Counted from the stretch's first letter, positions 7,924 to 16,895 are shown. The stretch: 32,520 bases of DNA from Clostridia bacterium (GCA_910575405.1 CAJTER010000043.1:1-32520); one strand, 5' to 3'. Notes: generated by a model not told the origin, from the sequence alone. Numbers and translations: made by a program.

Positions 7924-10515
7924 CTACTCAATTTTTCCGATCCCTGCCATAATCTGTTTTGTCTTCCACTCCTTTAATATAGAAAAGGACATGAGCATGC
8001 AGATTCCCAGAGCACAGGCTGATACCAGCAAAAATCCTCCGTCTGAATAGCGGAATGGGTGCCCAAAGGCTTTCATATCCGAAATCTGATAAAGATACTT
8101 CAGGACAGGATGGGAAAAAAAGAATCCCGCAAGTATGCCGACTGTTCCTAAGAGAATATTTTCCAGCAGCAGCATTCTCCTGGTCATCCTTACGCTCATG
8201 CCCACAGCGCGGAGCATGGAGATTTCCTGTGTCCTTGCCTGCATCCGGTATTTCAGGTTATTGATCAGATTCAGCATGACCAGCAGAAAGGCAACAATGG
8301 CAATGCCGAACACATAAACCATCTGCTTGCGGAAAAACATTTCACTTTGTTCAATTTCCGAAATCAGGCTGCGGGTTGACACATCTTTATTTTTACTGCC
8401 AATGCGGATCAGCTTTTTCTCCAGTGCAACCTGCTGTTTTACGGATAGTTTTTCCTTTCCATCCAGATAAATGCACTGGAAAGCGCTTTCCGGTGCCAGC
8501 TTTTTCACCTGTGCATCGCTGGTAATCATCATCGGATATACAGTTATTCTGCAGTCGCGCATATAGGGAAAGGAAACGATGGCCGCGACTTTATACGTTT
8601 TGTACTCGTAATCTGCAGGGGAATCCTTCATTTTTTCATAAGCCAGCGTGGCGGTATTTCGATCTGCCCGGTACTTCATGCGGATTTGATCCCCAACCTG
8701 GTAGTCCATCAGAGGCGTTCCCTCCCGGTAAGAGCCCGGATTTTCATTTGCCTTTGTATCATCGGTACGCAGCACGCAGAGGATAATTTCATCCTCCTTC
8801 AGGTTTTCCGCATTATAATCCCCTGAAAGCACATGGGGCTTCAGTGCCCTCAGCGCGTTTTCGTTATATCCATAGAGCATGGACTTATAAACCGAATCTC
8901 TGCCGTCAAAGCCTTCCGCTTCATAGCCTACATATTGTTTTAGACGCCTGTTTAAGGCTGTGTAATACGCTTCGTTTCGCTCTATGCCCTCTTCAGCCAG
9001 AATACGGATAGGGAGCCCTGATGCTGTCTTTATTTGGGAAAGCTGGGGAAGCCGGCTGAGCTCCTCTGCGCTTTTTCGTGAAACGCCCTGCTGGATGTGG
9101 TCGAAGCTGAGCATTGTCATAGCGTAATCTCCGTTCAAATATCCTATCTCTTTGATATCGCTTCCATAGGTCTTTACGGTCTCTGCCTTGTAGAAAAGTC
9201 CCGTGAAGAGGGTAATGCCCACGCAAATCGTAAGCACAACGAAGCCGCTGGTTTTAAGGTCCTTTACAATATATTTTCCCGCCATAGCAAGCAGGGTCAC
9301 CCATTTTCCTCCACGGTTTCTGAGCCGGAATAGACCCCATGGCTGAAAGCGCTTGTCCTCTTTTTGAAGGTTTCCCGATATCGCTTGTATTATTGGGGGC
9401 TTCACCGACTTTCCCGCTGTCATGCAGCCTACTGCGCCTATGAGAAGGGCAGTCAGAAGAATGCAGAAGAAAAGCTCCCAGCCGGGTATAATCAGTTCAA
9501 ATCGCACCCTCTCGCCGTAGAGGTAAAGCTCCTGGCTCCTGTCACCGGAGGCAGCCATAACCAGATACGCCAACAAAATTCCCATGCCGATTCCCGCAGG
9601 AATGCTTGCCAGATAAATCTGATATAGCTCCAGCAAGATCAGGCTGCGCAACTGTCTCCGCTTCATGCCAATGGCCCGGAATATACCGTACTGCTTTGTC
9701 CTGGTAATGGACGCAATGCGGTAGACTCCGTAAAAGACGACCATGCAGACGAGCAGAATTACGCTGATAACCTGCAGATCCACGGCATACAGCGTTCTCA
9801 TATCCTCCTGCGCCGGGGCCTTTTTGATCTGTTTTGTCTTTATATTCAGGGAAGCCGCCAGTTCCTTTACCTTTTTGTCATAGGATGTACCTTCTTTCAG
9901 TTGGAAATGAGCTGTATATTTGAGGGTCTTCTGTTTTTCTGCGGCAGAATCTAAAGTAGTATATAAAAAGGTTGTGCCGTATTTCTTATTTCCAAACATA
10001 TCGGACAGGATTGCGGTAACCTTCAGTTCTGTCCGTTCTCCAGTATCCGAATTCTTTATAAAAACCGTTTTTCCCACTTCCGGCTCAATGCCCAGGTTTA
10101 AAAGTACCCATTTTTCTGCGGCAATTTCTCCCTGTTTTTGCGGCAGCCTGCCCTCAATAACGGTGGATATCATGGTAATATACGTGTCATCGCCTTTGAG
10201 AAGCTCCACTTTATGTCCCTCACATTCGTAATCCGTCCAGGCCTCCTGCTCCTGATTTAGGGCAAGCCGCTTAACAGACGTATCCTGACGCAGAAGGGAA
10301 ATCTGCTGCTCTGACAGTTCTCCGATGTAGCAGTCCTCCGGCGAAAATTCGCATTTGGCCTGTATATTAGAAATTCTGTAGTTCGTATGCAGCAAAATTA
10401 AAATACAGGAAAGCAGCATAAAGGTCAGCGCAAAGCTGAAAAAGACAGCTGCCGTATTTTTCTTATAGCTAGTGATAAAACGTCTGTGCAGGTTGATATC
10501 CGTCGTTCGTTTCAT
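7924..10515 (-). CDS. ABC transporter permease, MacB/FtsX type (863 residues)
   Basis: Membrane subunit of an ABC module. It has an N-terminal membrane helix (about 20-43, FFSFALTFMLLSCILILL), a large extracytoplasmic domain, three helices forming the first FtsX domain (about 240-370), a central helix near 425-445, a second extracytoplasmic domain, and a C-terminal FtsX domain from about residue 760 (VFGIAIVAFLLVMLNLINNLKYR...RTQEISMLRAVGMS). The doubled EISMLRAVGM/YGIFRAIGMKRRQLRSLILLE segments are the FtsX coupling motifs. Such two-FtsX permeases do not pump drugs by alternating access; they couple ATP use to extracellular work, often peptide sensing or resistance or lipoprotein handling. 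The start overlaps the ATPase stop by 4 bases (ATGA), so expression is coupled. The substrate is unknown. Confidence 0.88.
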   Translation of the reverse strand: MKRTTDINLHRRFITSYKKNTAAVFFSFALTFMLLSCILILLHTNYRISNIQAKCEFSPEDCYIGELSEQQISLLRQDTSVKRLALNQEQEAWTDYECEGHKVELLKGDDTYITMISTVIEGRLPQKQGEIAAEKWVLLNLGIEPEVGKTVFIKNSDTGERTELKVTAILSDMFGNKKYGTTFLYTTLDSAAEKQKTLKYTAHFQLKEGTSYDKKVKELAASLNIKTKQIKKAPAQEDMRTLYAVDLQVISVILLVCMVVFYGVYRIASITRTKQYGIFRAIGMKRRQLRSLILLELYQIYLASIPAGIGMGILLAYLVMAASGDRSQELYLYGERVRFELIIPGWELFFCILLTALLIGAVGCMTAGKSVKPPIIQAISGNLQKEDKRFQPWGLFRLRNRGGKWVTLLAMAGKYIVKDLKTSGFVVLTICVGITLFTGLFYKAETVKTYGSDIKEIGYLNGDYAMTMLSFDHIQQGVSRKSAEELSRLPQLSQIKTASGLPIRILAEEGIERNEAYYTALNRRLKQYVGYEAEGFDGRDSVYKSMLYGYNENALRALKPHVLSGDYNAENLKEDEIILCVLRTDDTKANENPGSYREGTPLMDYQVGDQIRMKYRADRNTATLAYEKMKDSPADYEYKTYKVAAIVSFPYMRDCRITVYPMMITSDAQVKKLAPESAFQCIYLDGKEKLSVKQQVALEKKLIRIGSKNKDVSTRSLISEIEQSEMFFRKQMVYVFGIAIVAFLLVMLNLINNLKYRMQARTQEISMLRAVGMSVRMTRRMLLLENILLGTVGILAGFFFSHPVLKYLYQISDMKAFGHPFRYSDGGFLLVSACALGICMLMSFSILKEWKTKQIMAGIGKIE

Positions 10516-11195
10516 GCCCCTGTCACCTGCCTTTTTACCAGCTTTCCATCCTCGATCCGCAGGATTCGATCAGCCATCTGGGCAATTTCCTCGTTGTGAG
10601 TAATCATCACAATGGTCTGGGAAAACCTGCTGCCGGTCACCTTCAAAAGGCCCAGCACATCCTGGCTCATCTTGGAATCCAGATTTCCCGTAGGCTCATC
10701 TGCCAGAACAATTGCCGGTTTTATTGCCAGCGCCCTTGCGATTGCCACCCTCTGCTGCTGTCCGCCCGACAGCGTTCCCGGCGTGCTGTCCATGCGTCCG
10801 GAAAGCCCTAAAAGCTCAATCAGCTTCAGAATATAGGGTTCATCCACTTTCCTGCCGTCCAGCTTCAGCGGCAGAATTACATTTTCCCATACCGTCAACA
10901 TGGGAATCAGGTTGTACTGCTGAAAAATAAATCCGATCTTTCTGCGGCGGAATATGGTCAGCTCATCATCGGATAAAGCCTGCAGCTTTTTTCCATCTAC
11001 CATCACTTCTCCCGCAGTAGGAACATCCAGGCCGCCTATCATGTTGAGCAGTGTGGACTTTCCGCTTCCCGAGGTTCCCACGATTGCCGTGAATTCGCCT
11101 TTTTCCACAGTAAGATCAACTCCGTCTAAGGCATGTATTCGCGCTTCCCCCTGCCCGTAGGTTTTCCTCAGGTTTCTTGTTTCCAGAATAATCAT
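10512..11195 (-). CDS. ABC transporter ATPase, MacB/LolD type
   Basis: Cytosolic nucleotide-binding subunit, 227 residues. It contains Walker A GTSGSGKST (about 40-48), the Q-loop QQYNLIPMLTVWENV, signature LSGGQQQRVAIARALA, Walker B IVLADEPTGNLDS and a His-loop MITHN. The sequence is typical of the MacB/LolD/BceA branch that pairs with FtsX-type permeases. The ATG at 11195 follows AAGGAGG at 8 bases; an in-frame upstream ATG at 11225 has no site. It is first of two genes and overlaps the permease by 4 bases. The upstream sequence has a TATAGT-like -10 near the leader. Confidence 0.95.
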   Translation of the reverse strand: MIILETRNLRKTYGQGEARIHALDGVDLTVEKGEFTAIVGTSGSGKSTLLNMIGGLDVPTAGEVMVDGKKLQALSDDELTIFRRRKIGFIFQQYNLIPMLTVWENVILPLKLDGRKVDEPYILKLIELLGLSGRMDSTPGTLSGGQQQRVAIARALAIKPAIVLADEPTGNLDSKMSQDVLGLLKVTGSRFSQTIVMITHNEEIAQMADRILRIEDGKLVKRQVTGA

Positions 11196-11335
11196 CGCTT
11201 TTACCTCCTTACCTGAATCTTTCATACAGACTATACCATATCATTGTCTCAAACAGGTTTCGAGAAGCTCTCACTTCTGTGACATTTGTTTGCCCAATCG
11301 GAAAATTTATGTTGCGGGGAGGGAAAAAAAAGAGG

Positions 11336-11341
11336 TATAAT
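11336..11341 (+). promoter_or_regulatory. Possible antisense promoter opposite the small peptide gene
   Basis: Plus-strand TATAAT (11336-11341) with TTGCGG 18 bases upstream (11312-11317). It points into the 3' end of the minus-strand peptide gene and toward the hairpin that would terminate it after ~75 bases. Promoter activity is inferred. Confidence 0.4.
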
Positions 11342-11381
11342 GGAACCAAGGGAAAACCAAAAAACGGTTGACTTTTGGGTT

Positions 11382-11419
11382 ACAAAAACCGCCTAGTCCT
11401 TAGCTCCGGCGGTTTTTGT
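11382..11419. terminator. GC-rich bidirectional terminator hairpin
   Basis: Perfect 12-bp inverted repeat ACAAAAACCGCC / GGCGGTTTTTGT with a 14-base loop and a T-run in both directions. On the minus strand the loop contains the stop codon of the peptide gene, so the last codons encode the stem. Confidence 0.85.
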
Positions 11420-11470
11420 CGTTATCGTAACCCTCAATACACCCTTTTTCAGTGTAATCGTAATTCTCAA
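11393..11470 (-). CDS. Small basic 25-residue peptide, function unknown
   Basis: Open frame of 25 codons with TTG start at 11470, AGGAGG exactly 7 bases upstream (11478-11483), and TAG at 11393-11395 inside the terminator loop. The peptide begins MRITITLKKGVLRV and ends TTKTAGAKD. It is basic, lacks a membrane helix, and has alternating beta-like residues with an internal RITIT/RVTIT echo. A minus-strand TTGACT with TATGGT 18 bases on (right inverted repeat to about 11506) could be its promoter. It lies between the histidine kinase and the second ABC module. I do not recognise a family. It may be a signal, leader or toxin-like peptide; no role is claimed. Confidence 0.55.
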   Translation of the reverse strand: MRITITLKKGVLRVTITTKTAGAKD

Positions 11471-11604
11471 ACCGAGACCTCCTGTCAATGCAATTTGGAT
11501 TTTTCACCATATCTGCAGTAATAACATTCAGTCAACCGCTTTCGCTTCGTTCCCTTGGCATTTTCAGAATACCACATCAATACTTATATGTCAATATTTT
11601 ACAT

Positions 11605-12588
11605 TTAATTTCTTTTCAAAAATAAGGAAAATGTACTTCCCTCACTAGGCCTTGATGTAAGCTTTATGTAGCCGCCTTGGGCCTTCATTACTTCCCTTGC
11701 CAGATACAGGCCGATTCCAAGTCCCGGAGCTTCGGCGTGTTCCACCCGCCGGTAAAATCTTGTGAAAATTTCAGCATGCTCTTCCTCCGGAATGCCCGGG
11801 CCGTTATCAGAAACGGAAATGCAGGTAAAAAAGGAATATGGCTGGACCCTGATGGAAACAGTTCCACCTCTGGGTGTATATTTTATGGCATTATCCACGA
11901 TATTGGCGACTGCCTCAATGGTCCATTTGCGGTCAAAGACAGCTCGCTCCTGCGTGGGCTCTGTTGTGAAGCAGAGCTGTTTGCTTTTGGCCTTGCGGAT
12001 GAATTGCTGCTTTACTGCCGCCAGTACTGGCTGAAGGGGCTGTTCTTGTGCCTGTATGCGGATAAGTCCCGCTTCCATACGGGATACCTTTACCAGAGCT
12101 TCCACCAGGAATTCCAGCTTTTCCGCCTGCATTCGGATGGCTTCAAGGACTTCCCCCTTTTCGATATCATTTTCACCGGTATTGACCGGAGGCCCCGGAG
12201 TTTGCAGCCCCTGCCCGGATGTATCCCATTCCTCCAGCAGCTGGGTATAGAGCATGATATTGGAAAGAGGTGTGACGATCTGGTGGGAAATGTCCGATAT
12301 CAGAGTTTGGATGTGTTCCTTATCCAACGCCAGCTTTTCATAGGACATACAGCTGTCGCTGAGGAAGCGGTGCATGGCGCTTTCCACTGCTGAAATTCCG
12401 GATTCGTCCAGACGGGTATCCTCAAAACTTCCCGCGATTGCCTGATCCAGCATGCTCTGTATGCGTTCCAGGAGCCGCTTTTCCCTTCGTTTGAAATAAA
12501 GAATCAGGCAGAGGCCTGCTGTGAGAAGGATGGCTGTGATGACGATAATACTCAGGATCATTAGTGATTCACGGCTCATATCTCCCAC
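11605..12588 (-). CDS. Sensor histidine kinase
   Basis: Membrane-bound kinase, 327 residues from a GTG start (an ATG three codons on is about equally likely; GGAAAGG precedes both). It has one N-terminal hydrophobic helix (about 9-32) and no extracellular sensor domain. The dimerisation/phosphoacceptor box is LISDISHQIVTPLSN (His102). The ATPase domain follows, with N-box NIVDNAIKYTPRGG, G1 VSDNGPGIPEE and G2 GLGIGLYLAREV. Kinases without a sensor domain beside FtsX-type ABC transporters often read the transporter itself. It follows the response regulator by 15 bases in the same operon, downstream of the first ABC module. Confidence 0.93.
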   Translation of the reverse strand: MGDMSRESLMILSIIVITAILLTAGLCLILYFKRREKRLLERIQSMLDQAIAGSFEDTRLDESGISAVESAMHRFLSDSCMSYEKLALDKEHIQTLISDISHQIVTPLSNIMLYTQLLEEWDTSGQGLQTPGPPVNTGENDIEKGEVLEAIRMQAEKLEFLVEALVKVSRMEAGLIRIQAQEQPLQPVLAAVKQQFIRKAKSKQLCFTTEPTQERAVFDRKWTIEAVANIVDNAIKYTPRGGTVSIRVQPYSFFTCISVSDNGPGIPEEEHAEIFTRFYRRVEHAEAPGLGIGLYLAREVMKAQGGYIKLTSRPSEGSTFSLFLKRN

Positions 12589-12603
12589 ATCCTTTCCGCA
12601 ATC

Positions 12604-13275
12604 TTACGATTCCACCCATGCATAACCCACTCCGTATATGGTCCTGATACATTCCGCATCGTCCTGTCCGCTGCCCAGCTTGCGGCGCAGCCGGTTTATG
12701 GCAACAGTCAGGGCGTGTTCGTCTACAAACTCCGTATCTCCCTGCCATACCTCATCAATGAGGCGGCTCCTGCTCAGGCTCTTTCCTTTGCTTTCCACAA
12801 GGCATCTCAGCAGCCTCTGCTCTGTTTTGCTCAGCTCCAGGCATTCGCTGCCTTTTGTAAACTCCATTTTATCGAAGTCAAAGCAAAAGCTGCCGCTTTT
12901 AAATATATTGGCCCCGGTCTGCCGGTTTCGAAGCTGTACGCCTACTCTGGCCCTGAGAACCATCAGGCTGAAGGGCTTTGTTATGTAGTCGTTAGCTCCG
13001 GACTCCAGCCCTGCTACAATATCCATCTCCATATTGTTGGCAGTCAGCAAAATAACTGGAACCTGACTGCTTTTTCGTATTTCCTCCAGAACCTCCATTC
13101 CGCTTTTATCCGGCAGGTTCACATCCAGCAGGATCAGATCTGGCTGCTGCCTGCGGCTGCATTCCAGTGCTTCCTGCGCGGAAAAAGCCTGTATGCAGGA
13201 ATAGTCCTGTCTCAGAGCCAGCTTGATTCCCCGGCTCAGGTTTTCATCATCTTCTACAATCAGGATCCGATTCAT
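12604..13275 (-). CDS. OmpR/PhoB-family response regulator
   Basis: Two-domain transcription factor, 223 residues. The receiver domain has acidic pocket EDD (8-10), phosphoacceptor Asp51 in LILLDVNLPDKSG, and the switch T and K in VILLTANN and DYITKPFS. The winged-helix DNA-binding domain carries LSKTEQRLLRCLVESKGKSLSRSRLIDEVW and ends in IRTIYGVGYAW. The ATG at 13275 gives a standard N-terminus (MNRILIVEDD) after GGGGAGAAAA. The frame stays open upstream into the permease gene but that part is not receiver sequence. It lies 32 bases after the permease stop and directly before its kinase. Likely targets are the two ABC operons around it (inference). Confidence 0.95.
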   Translation of the reverse strand: MNRILIVEDDENLSRGIKLALRQDYSCIQAFSAQEALECSRRQQPDLILLDVNLPDKSGMEVLEEIRKSSQVPVILLTANNMEMDIVAGLESGANDYITKPFSLMVLRARVGVQLRNRQTGANIFKSGSFCFDFDKMEFTKGSECLELSKTEQRLLRCLVESKGKSLSRSRLIDEVWQGDTEFVDEHALTVAINRLRRKLGSGQDDAECIRTIYGVGYAWVES

Positions 13276-13307
13276 AGGTTTCTTTTTCTCCCCTGTTTTT
13301 ATTGCTT

Positions 13308-16001
13308 TTATTTTGTAAGCTCTTGGATAATGCTGTCCCGCAGTACTTCTCTTCCTGCCCATAACATTGTGCCTATGCAGATCAGAATGTTCAAAAGAGC
13401 TGCAGCCGCAATAGGCAGAGGCGGAAGGCCGGACGAAGCGTGTAAATACAGAAATACGTGCTGAAGGCCGTAGTAGAGCAGCTTCTGTACAATCCAATAC
13501 AGCACCAGCATCAGGCCTGCTGCGCAAAGGCCGTACAGGAGTCCCTGCCTCATGAGGATTCTGCCAAAGCCTGCGTCTGTGATTCCCATTGCTCTTAAAA
13601 CGCCGAACTCATATCTCCTTGCCGCAACCAGATACCGCATACTGTTCATCATATGAAAGATGCTGATTATCAGCAAAATCGCGGCAATTCCGTAAAAGAA
13701 AAACAGTTTCTGCTGCAGGTAGAGGTTTTGCTTCTTAATGAGTCTAGTATAATCGGTAATGAGGCATTTTGCAATGCCGGATGTTTCACCACGCAGCTTT
13801 TGGTGTACCGCGTCGCTGTCTGCGCCCTCCTCCAGGGTAATCCCTACGCTGTTATAGCCTTTTATACCAAAATTATCGTCCATTTGCCGGTTTGTCATAA
13901 TCACTGCTGCTGTAATCCCGCTTCCGCCTGCATTCAAGTTGATGTATTCATCGGTTTTCCCTAAAGGCCTGCTCACGACAGCGGCAACCTTAAAGCTTTT
14001 TTCCTTGTACCAGCCATCCGATCCTTCAAACCGCAGAGCCTGCTGTGGCACATCTGGATTTGCAGGAACCTTCAACCGAATCGTATCGCCGACTTTTACC
14101 GCATCGTTGTAATATCCCTGTCCGTCCATCAGAGCCTGCCAAACGACTGTATTTTCCTGCTTCAGCTTCTCAGGCGACAGACTCCCTTCCAGAACATATT
14201 CCGATAAGTCTTCCAGCATCTCGTCGCAATATCCGTAGATATTGACCTTCAGCCTGTAATCCTCATCGCCCTGCTGCGTAATGATTCCGTTATACCGCTC
14301 CATAATCAACGGATCCGGACGGAAATCCTCATTCGCGTCTTCTGCCACCTCCGGGTAAAAATTCTTCCATGTAAAGCTTCCATTTTCCAAAGGGATTTCT
14401 CCCAGCGTATAGCTGACTGGACTAGCAGAACGGATTCCTGCTGTCTGTTTGATCCGCTCTGCAGTTTTTTCCGGGATCACATCGGACAAGGTGTGGGAGT
14501 CCTCATAGACTTGCATATCCGAACCCAGTCCGTCGTCGGCTTTAAAGGTCATTTCATTGTGAATTTTCGTATTCTGCGCCACATAAGTCGTACCCAGGAA
14601 GAGAATTCCTCCCAGGGCCAGGGAAAAAATCACAGCGCAGAACATGCCTTTTTGTTCAAGCACAAACCTGCGGCCCAAGATCCCTGTCATATTGGCCTTT
14701 TTCAGACTGTAAACCCTGCGTGAGCGCCTCTTTTTATCCCCGCCCTGCGTAATAAGCTCCGCCCATGTATGCTTTCTCATGCGCCGGACCAGCAGGACGC
14801 TGACTGCCAGCATCAGAATCAGCAGAAATATGGCTCCCAGGACAACCGCGTTCCAGGAAACATGAAAGCTTCCCGCCTCTACACTGACAGAGGAGGCCAG
14901 CTCCCTTGCATCCGTTTGGTGCAGTCCTCCGCGGACAAGGCCGATGTCCTGATTGACGAACATTTCTCCCATACGGGAGTAAAAGAGACCGGCGGCTCCG
15001 TTTCCAAGCACCGCCCCCAGAGGATAGCCTGCCAGCAGAATCATATAAAGCTCCGAAATCAGCAGGGCGAAATTTCGCTTTTCATCCATGCCCAGAACCT
15101 GCATGATACCGTACTGGGACATGCGTTTTCTGAGGGAAATTTGAAAGAGGCTGAATATGACAAAGGCGGCAAAGAGCCCTAATATAAGGACCGCCAACTT
15201 TTCCGTAAGGTTATAGACTTCGTTTAAGGTTCCCCAGATATAGGCTGCTTTTCCTGCAGGCTGGTGCAGGCCCTCTCCAATTATGAAAAAAACTGATTCC
15301 TTTCTATTTCCGCCAACATAGGAGGTCAGCTGGCTGTTCCAGACCGTTTCCTTCATATTATAGTGGAAATAGCGGCAAAAGGCAGCAAGCTGAGGATATA
15401 CTGGGCTGCTCTCGTCAAATTTTACATAAAGCGTGGGTTGTTCCGTTTCCAGCTTTATGTCCTGGCTTACAAAGACTTCTATGTCGCCCGCTTTCGCATC
15501 CCATTTGTCTGCTGTAATGCCGCATAAGGTAAATTCTTTGCCAGAAAGCTCGAACCTGGAGCCGATCCTGCTGTCAATCTCCAGATTCTGCAGAGCCTTC
15601 TTATCAAGGGCAGCCTCGCCCGGCCTTGCCGGATATGTCCCTGAGACTATGGTCCTGCCAAACATATCCCGGTATTCCTGATCTGCATAAGCAAAGGTAA
15701 TATTATAAGGGGATTCTATCTTCTTTTTCATTGTATAAATACCAGCCCGCTCAATGGCAAAGCCCGCTTCTTTTTTGTGCTCCTTCCAGCTGGAAAGATT
15801 CCCCTCATTCATGTCCAGGATATAGTGAGCATCACCGTAAAGGCTCCTGCACCGCTCCATATCCGCCACTTTTCCACTGTAAACAAGAGAGCTGACGCCT
15901 GTCAGCAGGCCAACCGATATCACGACTCCCAAAAGGAGCGCTAAGGTCTGCTTTTTGTAGTAGAGCAGATAGGTAAAGGCTGTTTTTACGGTTTTAAACA
16001 T
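13308..16001 (-). CDS. ABC transporter permease, MacB/FtsX type (897 residues)
   Basis: Partner of the upstream ATPase and related in build to the 863-residue permease. It has an N-terminal helix (LALLLGVVISVGLLTGVSSL), an extracytoplasmic domain of ~200 residues, a first FtsX domain with RMSQYGIMQVLGMDEKRNFALLISELYMILL, a central helix (FCAVIFSLALGGILFLGTTYV), a second large outer domain, and a C-terminal FtsX domain with RRYEFGVLRAMGITDAGFGRILMRQ. The ATG at 16001 overlaps the ATPase stop by 8 bases and has AGGCGGTGAG just before it. The operon runs ATPase-permease-regulator-kinase, the usual layout for peptide-sensing or self-protection modules. The substrate is unknown. Confidence 0.88.
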   Translation of the reverse strand: MFKTVKTAFTYLLYYKKQTLALLLGVVISVGLLTGVSSLVYSGKVADMERCRSLYGDAHYILDMNEGNLSSWKEHKKEAGFAIERAGIYTMKKKIESPYNITFAYADQEYRDMFGRTIVSGTYPARPGEAALDKKALQNLEIDSRIGSRFELSGKEFTLCGITADKWDAKAGDIEVFVSQDIKLETEQPTLYVKFDESSPVYPQLAAFCRYFHYNMKETVWNSQLTSYVGGNRKESVFFIIGEGLHQPAGKAAYIWGTLNEVYNLTEKLAVLILGLFAAFVIFSLFQISLRKRMSQYGIMQVLGMDEKRNFALLISELYMILLAGYPLGAVLGNGAAGLFYSRMGEMFVNQDIGLVRGGLHQTDARELASSVSVEAGSFHVSWNAVVLGAIFLLILMLAVSVLLVRRMRKHTWAELITQGGDKKRRSRRVYSLKKANMTGILGRRFVLEQKGMFCAVIFSLALGGILFLGTTYVAQNTKIHNEMTFKADDGLGSDMQVYEDSHTLSDVIPEKTAERIKQTAGIRSASPVSYTLGEIPLENGSFTWKNFYPEVAEDANEDFRPDPLIMERYNGIITQQGDEDYRLKVNIYGYCDEMLEDLSEYVLEGSLSPEKLKQENTVVWQALMDGQGYYNDAVKVGDTIRLKVPANPDVPQQALRFEGSDGWYKEKSFKVAAVVSRPLGKTDEYINLNAGGSGITAAVIMTNRQMDDNFGIKGYNSVGITLEEGADSDAVHQKLRGETSGIAKCLITDYTRLIKKQNLYLQQKLFFFYGIAAILLIISIFHMMNSMRYLVAARRYEFGVLRAMGITDAGFGRILMRQGLLYGLCAAGLMLVLYWIVQKLLYYGLQHVFLYLHASSGLPPLPIAAAALLNILICIGTMLWAGREVLRDSIIQELTK

Positions 16002-16683
16002 GGTGCTCACCGCCTTTTTCCTCAATCAGCCCATCTTCGATGTGGATAATGCGATCACAGGACTGGGCGATTTGTTCATTGTGGGTTACCATCAAAATGG
16101 TCTGGTGGTACTTTTTTACACTTGCACGCAAGAGACCCATCACCTCCGCTGTGGTCCGGGAATCCAGATTGCCGGTTGGCTCATCAGCGAGAATTACAGC
16201 CGGCTTATTCGCCAGCGCCCTTGCCAGAGCGACTCTCTGCTGCTGCCCGCCCGACAGCTCATTTGGATACTTGCTGCGCTTTTCCCACAGCCCCAAGTCT
16301 TTCAAAAGTCCTTCGATAAACGTGTGATCCACATAACTCCCTTTGTCAAAGGTTACCGGAAGCGCGACATTATCATAAACATTCAGCACCGGCATCAAAC
16401 TGTAGTTTTGAAATACAAATCCGATATTCCTTCTGCGGAAAATCGTAAGCTCCTTTCTTGTCAGAGCCGCGATATTGCGACCCCGTATGCGGATTTCTCC
16501 TTTTGCCGGCGTGTCAAGCCCTCCTATTAGATTCATCAGCGTGCTTTTGCCTGAACCCGAGGTTCCCACGATTGTGATAAACTCGCCGCGCTGTACAGAA
16601 AAGCTGATTCCCTTTAAGGCGTGAACCTGGTTTTCCGCAGTACCGTATACCTTCTCAATCTCTAAGACTTCCAAGATCTTCAT
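15994..16683 (-). CDS. ABC transporter ATPase, MacB/LolD type
   Basis: Nucleotide-binding subunit, 229 residues. It contains Walker A GTSGSGKST, Q-loop QNYSLMPVLNVYDNV, signature LSGGQQQRVALARALA, Walker B VILADEPTGNLDS and His-loop VTHNEQ. It is closely similar to the other ATPase in this locus, suggesting an old duplication of the module. The ATG at 16683 follows GGAAAGGAG at 7 bases; an upstream in-frame ATG at 16710 lacks a site. It is first gene of the four-gene ABC/two-component operon. Confidence 0.95.
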   Translation of the reverse strand: MKILEVLEIEKVYGTAENQVHALKGISFSVQRGEFITIVGTSGSGKSTLMNLIGGLDTPAKGEIRIRGRNIAALTRKELTIFRRRNIGFVFQNYSLMPVLNVYDNVALPVTFDKGSYVDHTFIEGLLKDLGLWEKRSKYPNELSGGQQQRVALARALANKPAVILADEPTGNLDSRTTAEVMGLLRASVKKYHQTILMVTHNEQIAQSCDRIIHIEDGLIEEKGGEHHV

Positions 16684-16781
16684 TTTTCTACTCCTTTCCA
16701 TGGCTTGCATTCCATGAGCTATGATGTCTTATAGCTTTCATAATTCATAATTAGGAAGGTTTCCTTTATCCTCGTATCATA

Positions 16782-16843
16782 TTACAAGCCTCAGCTTACA
16801 AACCGGCTACAAGCGGCAAGCCGAAATCTTACGGTTTTGTAAG
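16782..16843 (-). promoter_or_regulatory. Repeat-rich upstream region of the ABC/two-component operon
   Basis: Plus-strand reading shows TTACAAGCC (16782), TTACAAACC (16796) and CTACAAGCG (16807), spaced 14 and 11 bases, then an inverted repeat CTTAC-6-GTAAG (16828-16843). Direct repeats of this kind upstream of an ABC operon are typical response-regulator sites. A TTGTAA with GATACG 17 bases on (minus strand) may be the promoter. This is inference from pattern only. Confidence 0.35.
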
Positions 16844-16895
16844 ATCCTCCGGCGCGCTGTTTGGATTCGCAAAGAAAAGAAATAGGCTGCCATAC

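Larger units (their letters stand above)
11346..11558. repeat. 213-bp element bounded by ~28-bp imperfect inverted repeats
   Basis: The left end reads CCAAGGGAA, 10 bases, CGGTTGACT (11346-11373). The right end is its inverse: AGTCAACCG, 11 bases, TTCCCTTGG (11530-11558). Both 9-bp blocks match perfectly and in order. Between them lie the small peptide gene and its terminator. I see no target-site duplication, so a MITE-like origin is possible but unproven. Confidence 0.6.

Noticed and set aside
11677-12393. A 238-codon plus-strand frame opposite the histidine kinase
   Set aside because: Antisense shadow of a clear kinase gene.
12715-13464. A long plus-strand frame opposite the response regulator
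   Set aside because: Shadow of the response-regulator and permease genes; no ribosome site or familiar sequence.
13276-13527. N-terminal extension of the response regulator
   Set aside because: The frame is open but the sequence is antiparallel overlap within the permease gene; receiver domains start at MNRILIVEDD.
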